Positions 53,036-60,802 of a stretch of 64,000 bases of DNA are shown in pieces. Below the pieces are notes generated by a model. It was not told the origin of the DNA and ran no database searches. It saw only the letters and a program-made list of their open reading frames with translations. Origin of the DNA: Clostridia bacterium (lineage in GTDB: Bacteria; Bacillota; Clostridia; Peptostreptococcales; Acidaminobacteraceae); contig JAFGVN010000142.1 of the NCBI GenBank assembly GCA_016937975.1, positions 1-64,000 of the forward strand. The letters run 5' to 3'. Position 1 is the stretch's first letter. Every line of letters begins with the position of its first letter. The position numbers were made by a program, and so were the translations under genes.

Positions 53036-53674
53036 GTGATATATGAAAAGAATGTATTCATTAATTGTCCTTACGATAAGGAGTACTTTAAGCTTCTTAG
53101 ACCGATTGTATTTACAGTTATAACAATGGGGTATCATCCTAGGTTAGCACTCGAAACATCGGATTCAGGCGAAAATAGGATTGACTTACTTTATAAATTA
53201 ATAGATGAATCTCAATATAGTATTCATGATTTATCAAGATTGCAATCGTCTGAAGAGAATGAGTTTTACAGGTTAAACATGCCATTTGAATTGGGACTTG
53301 ATTTTGGGTGTAGGAAATATTCTTCTGATGATAAATATCGTAATAAGAGAAGTTTAATCCTTGAAAAGAGTTACTATGATTACAAGAGAGCTTTATCAGA
53401 TATATCTGGTATGGATATAAAACCACATAATGATGAACCACAAAAGGCGATTAAAGCTGTTAGAGATTGGTTTTCAGAAACTGTAGGTGTTAGAAGACCA
53501 CCTTCAGCATCAAAAATATGGGAAAACTTCATGTACTTCTATGATGATTTTTATGTTAAAAGAGAAGAAGAAGGTTTTACAAAAAAAGAAGTTGACACGC
53601 TACCTATGTGTGAGTTACTAGACTATATGGAAGAGTGGGTACAAGGCGGAAGTATCGAAGTAACCACTGCTTAG
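53036..53674 (+). CDS. TIR/deoxyribosyltransferase-like putative NAD-acting effector
   Basis: 212 residues starting at GTG. The N-terminal ~130 residues have the layout of TIR/NDT-like nucleotide-processing folds: VFINCPYDKEYFKLLRPIVF (strand-helix), YHPRLALETSDSG, RIDLLYKLIDESQYSIHDLSR, and FYRLNMPFELGLDFGCRKY, whose Glu (in PFELG) matches the position of the catalytic Glu in these families. RSLILEKSYYDYKRALSDISGMD follows, then a helical tail with AIKAVRDWFSE. I recall this as a widespread uncharacterised family. It lies inside the hsd operon, 8 bp after DUF2188 and 12 bp before hsdR. It is a candidate abortive effector or a regulator of the nuclease. Confidence 0.55.
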   Translation: MIYEKNVFINCPYDKEYFKLLRPIVFTVITMGYHPRLALETSDSGENRIDLLYKLIDESQYSIHDLSRLQSSEENEFYRLNMPFELGLDFGCRKYSSDDKYRNKRSLILEKSYYDYKRALSDISGMDIKPHNDEPQKAIKAVRDWFSETVGVRRPPSASKIWENFMYFYDDFYVKREEEGFTKKEVDTLPMCELLDYMEEWVQGGSIEVTTA

Positions 53675-53686
53675 GGAGGTGATAAC

Positions 53687-56600
53687 ATGTCGTATTTAGG
53701 AAATGAATATATATTAGTTGAAAAACCAGCTATAGGTTATATGACAGATCACCTTGGTTATACCTATCTTGATGGTAGAGAACTAACAAAGGATTCTGGA
53801 AATCGAGCTTCTAATCGTGATGTGATTCTGACTAAATACCTAGTAGAAAGATTGAAGGCACTTAACCCTTGGATGAATGAATCTAGCTTAAGTAAGGCTG
53901 TTGATGTCCTTGCAAATGGCTCACAACATGGTACTTCTCTTAATGAAATCAACGAGAATATCTACAAGATTATCGTTAATTTAAATTACTCCATCGAACA
54001 AGCTGATGCATCAGGTAAGAAGAAACATCATACTGTAAAGTATATTGACTTTGAAAACATGAATAACAACACATTTCATGTTGTATCACAGATGAAGATC
54101 AAGGGTGTTAACGAGACCTGTATACCTGATCTGATTATTTATGTGAATGGTATTCCAGTTGTTGTGATAGAGTGTAAATCACCCTTCAAAGAGATGGAGT
54201 CCAATGTAAAGTTAGGAAAAAAAGATGGCTATGAACAACTTCGTCGTTACATGAACCTTCGTGGTGCTATTGATGATGAGGGAATTGATAAGCTCTTCCA
54301 TACCAACTTTATTACAGGAATCTTCAACAAGTATCATGGTTATGTGGGTACTATCTCTTCTAAGTATAATCATTACTTAGAGTGGAAAGATCCATATCCA
54401 TTTAAGAAGTCAGATATTGAAGATGTTAAGAACAATGGTCAGAACTTATTCATACAAGGGATCTTGGAGAAAGAGAATCTACTAAAGATCATGCAGCACT
54501 TTATTCTCTTTGAAGAAGATGGTGGTAAGAAGATCAAAAAGGTAGCAAGGTATCAGCAATTTAGAGCGGTGAATAAAGCACTTGCAAGGATTGAGTCAGG
54601 TAAAACACCTTTGGAGCGTGGTGGCGTAATATGGGCAACTCAGGGTAGTGGTAAATCCCTGTCGATGGTGATGCTGGCTCGTATGATTCGCCGTATGGAG
54701 TCGCTGAAGGATTCTACCATTGTAGTAATAACAGACCGTATAGATTTAGATAAACAGATCTATGATACCTTCTGTCGTGTGTTCCCTGAGCTAACGCTGG
54801 CAGCCAAAGAAGAAGACAAACTATTGGTCCGTGCAACATCTGTTAAAACTATGAAAGCTTTACTTGCTAAAGCACAACCAAAGATCATTATGACGACCAT
54901 ACACAAGTTCCAAAGTGAGAAGTCTGACAAGGTGATATTTGAGGACGATCATCAAAATGGTGGTTTGTACTTTGAAGAAGATATTGAAGTTCTGTCGAAC
55001 AAGTCTAATATCATTGTCATGACGGATGAAGCTCATCGTTCACAGTATTCATCACTAGCACAGAACATGCGAATGGCATTACCTAATGCTGCATTCATAG
55101 GCTTTACAGGTACACCAATTGAAAAAGATGATAAGGACACCTATCGTACCTTCGGTAAGAAGATCGATCAATATACCTTGTCTGAAGCTGTTGAGGATGG
55201 TGCTACTGTTGGTATCCTCTATGAAGGTCGTAAACCAGAACTTCAGATTAAAGTAGATACCCTTGAGGATGTATTCTCTGAAACCTTCTCTGAATACTCA
55301 GAGGAAGAACGAGAAGCCATTAAACAAAAGTATGCTAATAAACAAGCCATTGCAGAAGCTGATGAGCGTGTAGATGAAATTGCTAGAGACATTCTACAGC
55401 ATTACAAGGACAACATTTACCCCAATGGATTCAAGGCTCAATTAGTCTGTGTCAGCCGTCGTGCTTGTGTTAAGTATTATGATGCAATCAATAAACATAT
55501 GGCAGACTTCTTTGAGGAGCCACTTGAGGCTAAAGTTATATACAGTTGTGAAAATAACGAGCAACCTTATCTAAAGGCTCATCGTACAACGAAGCCTGAA
55601 CAGGATAAGATCATTGACCGGTTTAAGATGACTATTGAGGAAGATCGTTTAAGCTTCATTATTGTTAAAGACATGCTGTTGACTGGATTTGATGCACCTA
55701 TAGAACAGGTTATGTACTTAGACAGACCACTCAGAGAGCATACATTGCTTCAGGCTATTGCTAGAACCAACCGTACCTATGTGAGAGAGACAGAAGAAAT
55801 TAATGAACATGGAGAAGTTGTAAAGCATACAGCAGCTAAACCTTATGGTTTTATCGTTGACTACTATGGTATTTCAAACAATCTAGAAGAAGCCCTTGAA
55901 GTCTTTGATAAATCAGATATTGAAGGTCAAATGGAAGACCTGAATGACCTCTATGGAAGAATGCAAGACTATAAAGAGGCTGTTCTAAGAATGTTTACAG
56001 GTGTTGATCGTTCTGATCTAGATGCTGTAATGCGTGTCATTGAACCAGAGAACAAACGAGCTGAGTTTGAAATGGCTTATAAACGTTATGCAACAGCACT
56101 AGAAGCATTAATGCCTAATCATGTAACCAAAGATGATTTGAATGACCTTAAGTGGATGGCTTATGTGCGTGCTGGTGCTAAGGCTAGATTTGAGCCTGAA
56201 AAGACTGTTGATATTGCTGACTGTGGTGAGAAAGCTAGAGCTATCATATCAGAGCATTTAAAGGCCAAAGGAGTTTACCAGTGGATACGTCCTATATCCT
56301 TATTAGATACTGACTTTAATGAAAAAATGGACACTTTGAAGTCTGATGAAGCTGTTGCGTCTAGTATGGAACACGCTATTAGACATGCCATTAATGTTAA
56401 CATGGAAGATAATCCTGTTCACTATACGTCACTACTAGAAAAATTGCAGCAAATACTCGATGAAACTAAGCTCAGTTGGGAAGAAAGAAGGGCTAAGCTT
56501 AAAGAGTTCATTGATAAGGAGATGGCTCACAGTGAAGAAGATGAAGCTTCTAAGTTAGGTTTTGATTCTAGGAAGGATTATGCTTTCTATCTTAAAATCA

Positions 56601-56902
56601 AAGAAATACTTGGAGAAGAAGTTCAATCGGACATGGTTGCTGAAACACCTGCTGAATACCTGTCGGATTCAGATGTTAACCTCTATAAGGATATGACTTA
56701 TGATGTGGTTAAATCCATTAAAGAAAACCGCTTAGATGGGTTTGAAGTTAATAAGGCTAAGGCCGATCAGCTTGAGAAAGCAATTCAGAACTCAATCATG
56801 ACTACTAAGTACTATAACTTTGGTTATCAAAAGCTGAAGCAATTGGTGAACCCGCTTCTTGAGTTAGCTAAGAGACATTTTGCTACAAATGATGAAGGGT
56901 AG
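53687..56902 (+). CDS. hsdR: Type I restriction endonuclease/translocase subunit
   Basis: 1071 residues. The PD-(D/E)XK nuclease is near residues 155-170 (PDLIIYVNGIPVVVIECKSP, with Asp, Glu and Lys). The helicase core has Walker A TQGSGKSLSMV near 320, DEAHRSQYS near 450, TGTPIEKDD, VKDMLLTGFDAP and QAIARTNRTY. The C-terminal helical part contacts HsdM. All catalytic residues for ATP-driven translocation and cleavage are present. AGGGAGGTGATAAC precedes the ATG. No frameshift is seen, so the restriction system appears intact. Confidence 0.95.
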   Translation: MSYLGNEYILVEKPAIGYMTDHLGYTYLDGRELTKDSGNRASNRDVILTKYLVERLKALNPWMNESSLSKAVDVLANGSQHGTSLNEINENIYKIIVNLNYSIEQADASGKKKHHTVKYIDFENMNNNTFHVVSQMKIKGVNETCIPDLIIYVNGIPVVVIECKSPFKEMESNVKLGKKDGYEQLRRYMNLRGAIDDEGIDKLFHTNFITGIFNKYHGYVGTISSKYNHYLEWKDPYPFKKSDIEDVKNNGQNLFIQGILEKENLLKIMQHFILFEEDGGKKIKKVARYQQFRAVNKALARIESGKTPLERGGVIWATQGSGKSLSMVMLARMIRRMESLKDSTIVVITDRIDLDKQIYDTFCRVFPELTLAAKEEDKLLVRATSVKTMKALLAKAQPKIIMTTIHKFQSEKSDKVIFEDDHQNGGLYFEEDIEVLSNKSNIIVMTDEAHRSQYSSLAQNMRMALPNAAFIGFTGTPIEKDDKDTYRTFGKKIDQYTLSEAVEDGATVGILYEGRKPELQIKVDTLEDVFSETFSEYSEEEREAIKQKYANKQAIAEADERVDEIARDILQHYKDNIYPNGFKAQLVCVSRRACVKYYDAINKHMADFFEEPLEAKVIYSCENNEQPYLKAHRTTKPEQDKIIDRFKMTIEEDRLSFIIVKDMLLTGFDAPIEQVMYLDRPLREHTLLQAIARTNRTYVRETEEINEHGEVVKHTAAKPYGFIVDYYGISNNLEEALEVFDKSDIEGQMEDLNDLYGRMQDYKEAVLRMFTGVDRSDLDAVMRVIEPENKRAEFEMAYKRYATALEALMPNHVTKDDLNDLKWMAYVRAGAKARFEPEKTVDIADCGEKARAIISEHLKAKGVYQWIRPISLLDTDFNEKMDTLKSDEAVASSMEHAIRHAINVNMEDNPVHYTSLLEKLQQILDETKLSWEERRAKLKEFIDKEMAHSEEDEASKLGFDSRKDYAFYLKIKEILGEEVQSDMVAETPAEYLSDSDVNLYKDMTYDVVKSIKENRLDGFEVNKAKADQLEKAIQNSIMTTKYYNFGYQKLKQLVNPLLELAKRHFATNDEG

Positions 56903-56909
56903 GTTAAGT

Positions 56910-57371
56910 ATGCCAAGTTATAAATGGTCAAAGCTGGATTACCTTCAAGTTGGCCAGTATTCAGAGTACTATGCAAAAATGGAGTTTACAACATATGGGT
57001 TCGATGTATTTACATCAGAAATTGATGATCATGGTATTGATTTCATTGTTAAGGTAAGAGATGGTTTGTACTATGAAATACAAGTAAAGGCTGCTCGTTT
57101 AGATCGAACAAGTTATGTGTTTGCTAAGAAATCAAAGTTCTCTATTGATAATTCAAATTTATATATGGTTTTAGTTTTGCTAAATGAAGATGAAAGTCCA
57201 AATATTTATTTGATACCATCAGGAGCTTGGATAGTTGAAAATGATCTTTTTAGGAATAGAGATTACATTGGTAAGAAAAGTGTGCCTGAATGGGGATTGA
57301 ATATATCAAAAAAGAATCTACATTTGCTGGAGGAGTATAGATTGGATCGTCAAATTGTTAATCTCCAATAA
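56910..57371 (+). CDS. Small PD-(D/E)XK-like protein (DUF4365-type)
   Basis: 154 residues. GQYSEYYAKMEFTTYGFDVFTSEIDDHGIDFIVK gives an N-terminal helix plus catalytic Asp near residue 43, and YYEIQVKAARLD gives the E-x-Q-V-K signature of DUF4365/Holliday-junction-resolvase-like nucleases. A beta-rich end (LYMVLVLLNEDESPNIYLIP) completes the core. ATG 56910 is 7 bp after the hsdR stop with AGGGTAGG before it; longer frames overlap hsdR. Position suggests a component or add-on nuclease of the restriction island. Confidence 0.65.
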   Translation: MPSYKWSKLDYLQVGQYSEYYAKMEFTTYGFDVFTSEIDDHGIDFIVKVRDGLYYEIQVKAARLDRTSYVFAKKSKFSIDNSNLYMVLVLLNEDESPNIYLIPSGAWIVENDLFRNRDYIGKKSVPEWGLNISKKNLHLLEEYRLDRQIVNLQ

Positions 57372-57392
57372 ATAGATTGTTAAGGTGAAAGA

Positions 57393-58100
57393 ATGGAAAT
57401 AACATATGGTACTAAGGTCATTAAGTTTGATGTGACTTACCGTAAACGAAAAACAATAGAAATTGGTGTCGAACCACCTGACCTTGTAACTGTCGTTGCC
57501 CCTGAAGGTATAGCTGATGATGTCTTGTTGAAGCATGTTAAACTGAAGGCTAAATGGATTGTACAGAAATTGTATGAAATACGAGAAATCCAGACTAGGC
57601 ATATTGACCGTGAATATGTAAATGGAGAATCATTTCTTTATCTTGGTCGGAACTATACTTTGTATATTATGGATGATGATTCACTTAGAAAACCAATAAC
57701 GAAACTATTTCAGGGAAAGTTCATCATATATACACCAACACGTGATCAGATCAAGTTAAAAGCCTCGATGGAAGACTGGTATAGGCAAAAGACTCTTGAA
57801 AAAGTTCTAGAACGTGTGTCATATTATCAAAAATATTTTGAAGTTAAACCAAGTGCAATAAAAGTGAAAGAACAAAAGAAACGATGGGCAAGTTGCACAT
57901 CTAAGAGAGAATTATTGTTCAACTGGCGTTGTACAATGGCACCGTCATGGGTGCTGGATTACATAGTTGTTCATGAGATGTCTCACATGCTAATAATGGA
58001 TCATTCAAAGGCATTTTGGTCTTTAGTTGAACGTATTATGCCTGATTATGAAAAACGTCGTGAGTGGCTAAAAAACTATGGTATAAAGATGGATCTATAG
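57393..58100 (+). CDS. YgjP-type (DUF45) zinc metallopeptidase
   Basis: 235 residues. The core motif VVHEMSHMLIMDHSKAFW contains HExxH plus the third-ligand His of the YgjP/WLM-like gluzincin set. It is preceded by KRWASCTSKRELLFNWR, the typical G/S-x-C-x-x-x-G-x-L-x-x-N-W-R block, and by a beta-rich N-terminal domain (TIEIGVEPPDLVTVVAPEG). Relatives are regularly encoded beside type I hsd genes, with unknown function. AAGGTGAAAG precedes the ATG. It is the last gene of the operon; a terminator follows. Confidence 0.85.
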   Translation: MEITYGTKVIKFDVTYRKRKTIEIGVEPPDLVTVVAPEGIADDVLLKHVKLKAKWIVQKLYEIREIQTRHIDREYVNGESFLYLGRNYTLYIMDDDSLRKPITKLFQGKFIIYTPTRDQIKLKASMEDWYRQKTLEKVLERVSYYQKYFEVKPSAIKVKEQKKRWASCTSKRELLFNWRCTMAPSWVLDYIVVHEMSHMLIMDHSKAFWSLVERIMPDYEKRREWLKNYGIKMDL

Positions 58101-58192
58101 TCTTGTTTATTGAGATTGTTTCAAAAAGATTGATAGCGATAATATTGCTATATTAAATTATATTTAATTTATTAATGTCATAAACGTTACGA

Positions 58193-58220
58193 AAGCCTCT
58201 GGTTAAATCCAGAGGCTTAT
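58193..58220. terminator. Terminator closing the hsd operon
   Basis: AAGCCTCTGG (58193-58202) pairs perfectly with CCAGAGGCTT (58209-58218) over TTAAAT, with T-rich sequence next. It also serves the convergent XRE gene. Confidence 0.8.
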
Positions 58221-58231
58221 TTGATATCGAT

Positions 58232-58723
58232 TTATTTTATATGTACTTTTTCGTTGATCATATCCTTGATCACATCTACAATATGTTGAACATTATCTAA
58301 GTTATGCATAATATCTCTTAAACGTTCTACTTCATCAGGTGTTACTTTACCATCTGCTAATATATCAAATAACTCTTCTTTGAAGAAGTTAAGTTCTTTA
58401 TTAGCGTTGATTAGACCATAACCGGCCTCGAAGAGTGATTCGGGTTGAAATCCTGAACCAACTGTTCGATTATAGTATTTTCCAATATCACAGTGACCAG
58501 AACAGTACGCTCTCGTAAGTTTTGAACAGTTATAAACTTCAGCTAACTTAAGTGCTAAGGAAGGATTAGCATTCTCTTCGTTAGCTTCTAATCGTTTTAT
58601 TGTTGATAAGCTGGTATCTGCTAATTCTGCTGCTTTTTCCTGACTAATCCTTTTGTCGCGTTGATCTTGTTTATTGTTATAATCAAGTCTTGCTTGTTGA
58701 AATATATTGTATGAATCAAACAT
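58232..58723 (-). CDS. XRE-family regulator with C-terminal helical domain
   Basis: 163 residues. The HTH lies at about 27-70: ISQEKAAELADTSLSTIKRLEANE, a standard Cro/C1-type helix pair, followed by NPSLALKLAEVYNC. The C-terminal half is helical with CSGHCDIGKYYNR and a possible EF-like acidic turn (LADGKVTPDEVERL). Similar regulators appear in integrative elements and restriction islands. GAAAGGGG precedes the ATG. It is divergent from the small membrane peptide gene and convergent with the hsd operon. Confidence 0.8.
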   Translation of the reverse strand: MFDSYNIFQQARLDYNNKQDQRDKRISQEKAAELADTSLSTIKRLEANEENANPSLALKLAEVYNCSKLTRAYCSGHCDIGKYYNRTVGSGFQPESLFEAGYGLINANKELNFFKEELFDILADGKVTPDEVERLRDIMHNLDNVQHIVDVIKDMINEKVHIK

Positions 58724-58875
58724 AAGAGCCCCTTTCTTCTTTCTTTAATTATAGTTCAAAAATGAGCTATATTCAACGAAATTAGCATTTTCGAGACATG
58801 GTATTCCTATATATAGATTGATATACTAAATGTATAAAGAATGACAGTAAAAAGAAAAACGAAAGGAGGAGTATT

Positions 58876-59019
58876 ATGAATAAATCAATCAGATTATTAA
58901 TGTTGGTATTGGTGACTTTGTGGGTGATTTTACCAGATCCTATTCCTGGACCAATAGATGATATTTTACTTATCATGATGACATACGCATCATCAAAAAA
59001 GCAAAAGAGAATAAGTTAA
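58876..59019 (+). CDS. 47-residue membrane peptide
   Basis: GAAAGGAGGAG before the ATG is a near-perfect ribosome-binding site. The product has one strong hydrophobic segment (LLMLVLVTLWVILPDPIPG), a conserved-looking PDPIPGPIDD turn, a second short hydrophobic stretch and a basic tail (SSKKQKRIS). The turn resembles the short loop found in DUF1232/YkvA-like membrane proteins. It may be a small membrane toxin or regulator; function unknown. The exonuclease gene follows 35 bp later with an identical type of ribosome-binding site. Confidence 0.6.
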   Translation: MNKSIRLLMLVLVTLWVILPDPIPGPIDDILLIMMTYASSKKQKRIS

Positions 59020-59054
59020 AAAAGTCTTCACAAAATATGTGAAAGGAGGACATG

Positions 59055-59720
59055 ATGAAGATTTTTATTGATTTGGAGATGAATCCAATTTCTAAAAAAT
59101 ATATTTTAGAAAGAAAAATCTGTAAGGATGAGATAATTGAAATTGGAGCAGTAGCATTGAATGATCAAGATGAAATCGTTAGTGAGTTTAAGACATATGT
59201 TAATCCTGAGTATAATGATCATATTAGTCGCTATATTTATAAACTTACTGGCATTTCATCAGAAGTGGTACATAAAGATAATAACTTTGAAGTTGCGCTT
59301 AATAGATTTATCAAATGGTGTGAAGATATTTCGAGTAATGAATATTATGAAATTTATGCATGGAGTAAACATGATATTGAACAACTGAAAAAAGAAGCAA
59401 GTCTTAAACAGTTAGATCATTTATTAAATCAAAATTTTCTTGATAAATGGGTTGATTATCAGATCATGTTTTCCGAAATATTTGGCTTTAAAAAAATACT
59501 TTCATTGGGTAAAGCTGTTGAAATATTGGATTTAGATTTCCAAGGAAATCAACATGATGCATTGAGTGATGCTTTAAATACAGTAAAAATATATCAAGTG
59601 TCTAACAGTGAAGAAGCCTTTGATAAAATAGTAAAACCGATTAGAGAAGTGTTTGCTCAAAGTGAACCACTTTGTATATCTCTAGAAAGTATCTTTAAGA
59701 AATTGGATTTAGTGTTGTAA
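59055..59720 (+). CDS. DEDDh 3'-5' exonuclease (KapD/DnaQ-like)
   Basis: About 221 residues. ExoI is IFIDLEMNP (Asp, Glu), ExoII lies near YAWSKHDIEQL (Asp), and ExoIII is HDALSDALNTVKIY (His, Asp); all four acidic residues and the His are present, so the enzyme should be active on single-stranded ends of DNA or RNA. The C-terminal ~40 residues are outside the core. Two adjacent ATGs (59052, 59055) follow AAAGGAGG. It is in an accessory block, not beside replication genes, so a role in defence or RNA processing is open. Confidence 0.82.
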   Translation: MKIFIDLEMNPISKKYILERKICKDEIIEIGAVALNDQDEIVSEFKTYVNPEYNDHISRYIYKLTGISSEVVHKDNNFEVALNRFIKWCEDISSNEYYEIYAWSKHDIEQLKKEASLKQLDHLLNQNFLDKWVDYQIMFSEIFGFKKILSLGKAVEILDLDFQGNQHDALSDALNTVKIYQVSNSEEAFDKIVKPIREVFAQSEPLCISLESIFKKLDLVL

Positions 59721-59783
59721 TATTTAATTAGACCTTTAGGTGGAATGGAAAATAATAATGGAAAAATAATGAAAGAGGGTAAA

Positions 59784-60005
59784 ATGACAATTTATAAAAC
59801 AAATGAGTGGAGTGGGTATGGTAAGCAAAATTATTACTGGAATGAATATAGATTAGAAGGTAATGAAGTTGTCAAGTACAAGTGTCATAGACAAAAGTTT
59901 TTTGATGGCAATGAAAACTGTTGGCAAGAAGACGAGAGTCGAGAGGAATCATGGGCAGTGGATAGTGAATTTTTACCAGAGTGGTTGAAAGGTTACATTT
60001 CTTGA
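59784..60005 (+). CDS. Small hypothetical acidic protein
   Basis: About 73 residues from ATG 59784, which has GAGGG before it; an earlier ATG at 59745 has AGGTGG too close. It is rich in aromatic and acidic residues ([41 protein letters not shown]) with one pair of Cys. No family is recognised. A terminator follows. The aromatic surface suggests a small binding protein such as an inhibitor, but that is speculation. Confidence 0.45.
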   Translation: MTIYKTNEWSGYGKQNYYWNEYRLEGNEVVKYKCHRQKFFDGNENCWQEDESREESWAVDSEFLPEWLKGYIS

Positions 60006-60297
60006 AAGGCTTAATAACAGTAATAATAATAAATTACATTAACAATTACTTTGTAAAAAGGGATCAAAATTATGAAACATAAGATTTGATCCCTTTTTTG
60101 GTTGAACTAAAATTTTATTTTTAATTAGTATTGAAATAAATCATTATTAAGATATAGAAAAGGTATTAGTATCCTGCTAAGTCTCGTTAATAGAAAGTAA
60201 TTGAGTTAAAGGATTTCTAGAATTGATAAACTTCATTTTATGAACTCTAACTATAAGGAAAATGTATTATGATGACATTTTATATTATTGAAAGTAT
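60006..60297. other. Intergenic region with terminator only
   Basis: Contains the terminator at 60055-60099. The rest is AT-rich with no gene or repeat that I can support. Confidence 0.4.
60055..60099 (+). terminator. Strong terminator
   Basis: AAAAAGGGATCAAA (60055-60068) pairs with TTTGATCCCTTTTT (60085-60098), ending in a run of six Ts. Confidence 0.85.
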
Positions 60298-60732
60298 TTA
60301 CAATTTTCCAAGAAAAGGCAATGATTCATTCTCTAGCATAATGTTAACATCAATGAAGCTTATAGAATGATTGATACAGTAAATGAGTATTGCATCTCTT
60401 ATGTCTTTGACGTAAAGTGATGATTTACCGGCGCATTTTAGAAGGTAATTAGATTCTTCCAATGACAAATTTGCTCCAATACAAAGTTGTAAAACTTTAT
60501 CTCTAGATGGATTTCTTCTACCTTCTCGTAATTGATAACCAGTAGATTCTGCGACGTTAGATGCCCTTAATATCTCTGAAAAAACAAGCTCTTTCTTGTC
60601 AATAATATTAGAAAATGCAATATGAAAAGGTGTTGATTCGAAATTTTCATAGTTATCATTTATGAATGATTTTATATTGGTTGTATTATTCAATAAGTTA
60701 TTTAAATATGAAGTAGAATTATTATTGGTCAT
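60298..60732 (-). CDS. HTH protein of the kinase-linked XRE-like family
   Basis: 144 residues. The central HTH reads FSEILRASNVAESTGYQLREGRR followed by NPSRDKVLQLCIGANLSLEE, NYLLKCAGKSSLY, RDAILIYCI and a final short helix. This PSRDKV ... RDAIIIYC pattern is a family I recall as commonly paired with Ser/Thr kinase genes in Bacillota. The N-terminal ~45 residues are Asn-rich and flexible. ATG 60732 follows AAAGGAG. It is divergent from the kinase, with a shared 70-bp control region, so it is likely both its regulator and perhaps its substrate. Confidence 0.7.
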   Translation of the reverse strand: MTNNNSTSYLNNLLNNTTNIKSFINDNYENFESTPFHIAFSNIIDKKELVFSEILRASNVAESTGYQLREGRRNPSRDKVLQLCIGANLSLEESNYLLKCAGKSSLYVKDIRDAILIYCINHSISFIDVNIMLENESLPFLGKL

Positions 60733-60741
60733 TTTGTCTCC

Positions 60742-60790
60742 TTTATTGTTTAATAAAATTGTAACATGTATACTATTTATAGACAATAAA
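60742..60790. promoter_or_regulatory. Divergent control region with inverted repeat and kinase promoter
   Basis: TTTATTGT (60742-60749) and ACAATAAA (60783-60790) form an inverted repeat spanning the kinase promoter, which has -35 TTGTTT (60746-60751), 17 bp, and -10 TATACT (60769-60774). The layout suggests a repressor bound at both half-sites, plausibly the divergently encoded HTH protein. Confidence 0.5.
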
Positions 60791-60802
60791 TGGAGGAATA
60801 GT

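Noticed and set aside
60662-60802. N-terminal extension of the kinase gene
   Set aside because: It would overlap the divergent HTH gene and the promoter; ATG 60803 has a good ribosome-binding site.
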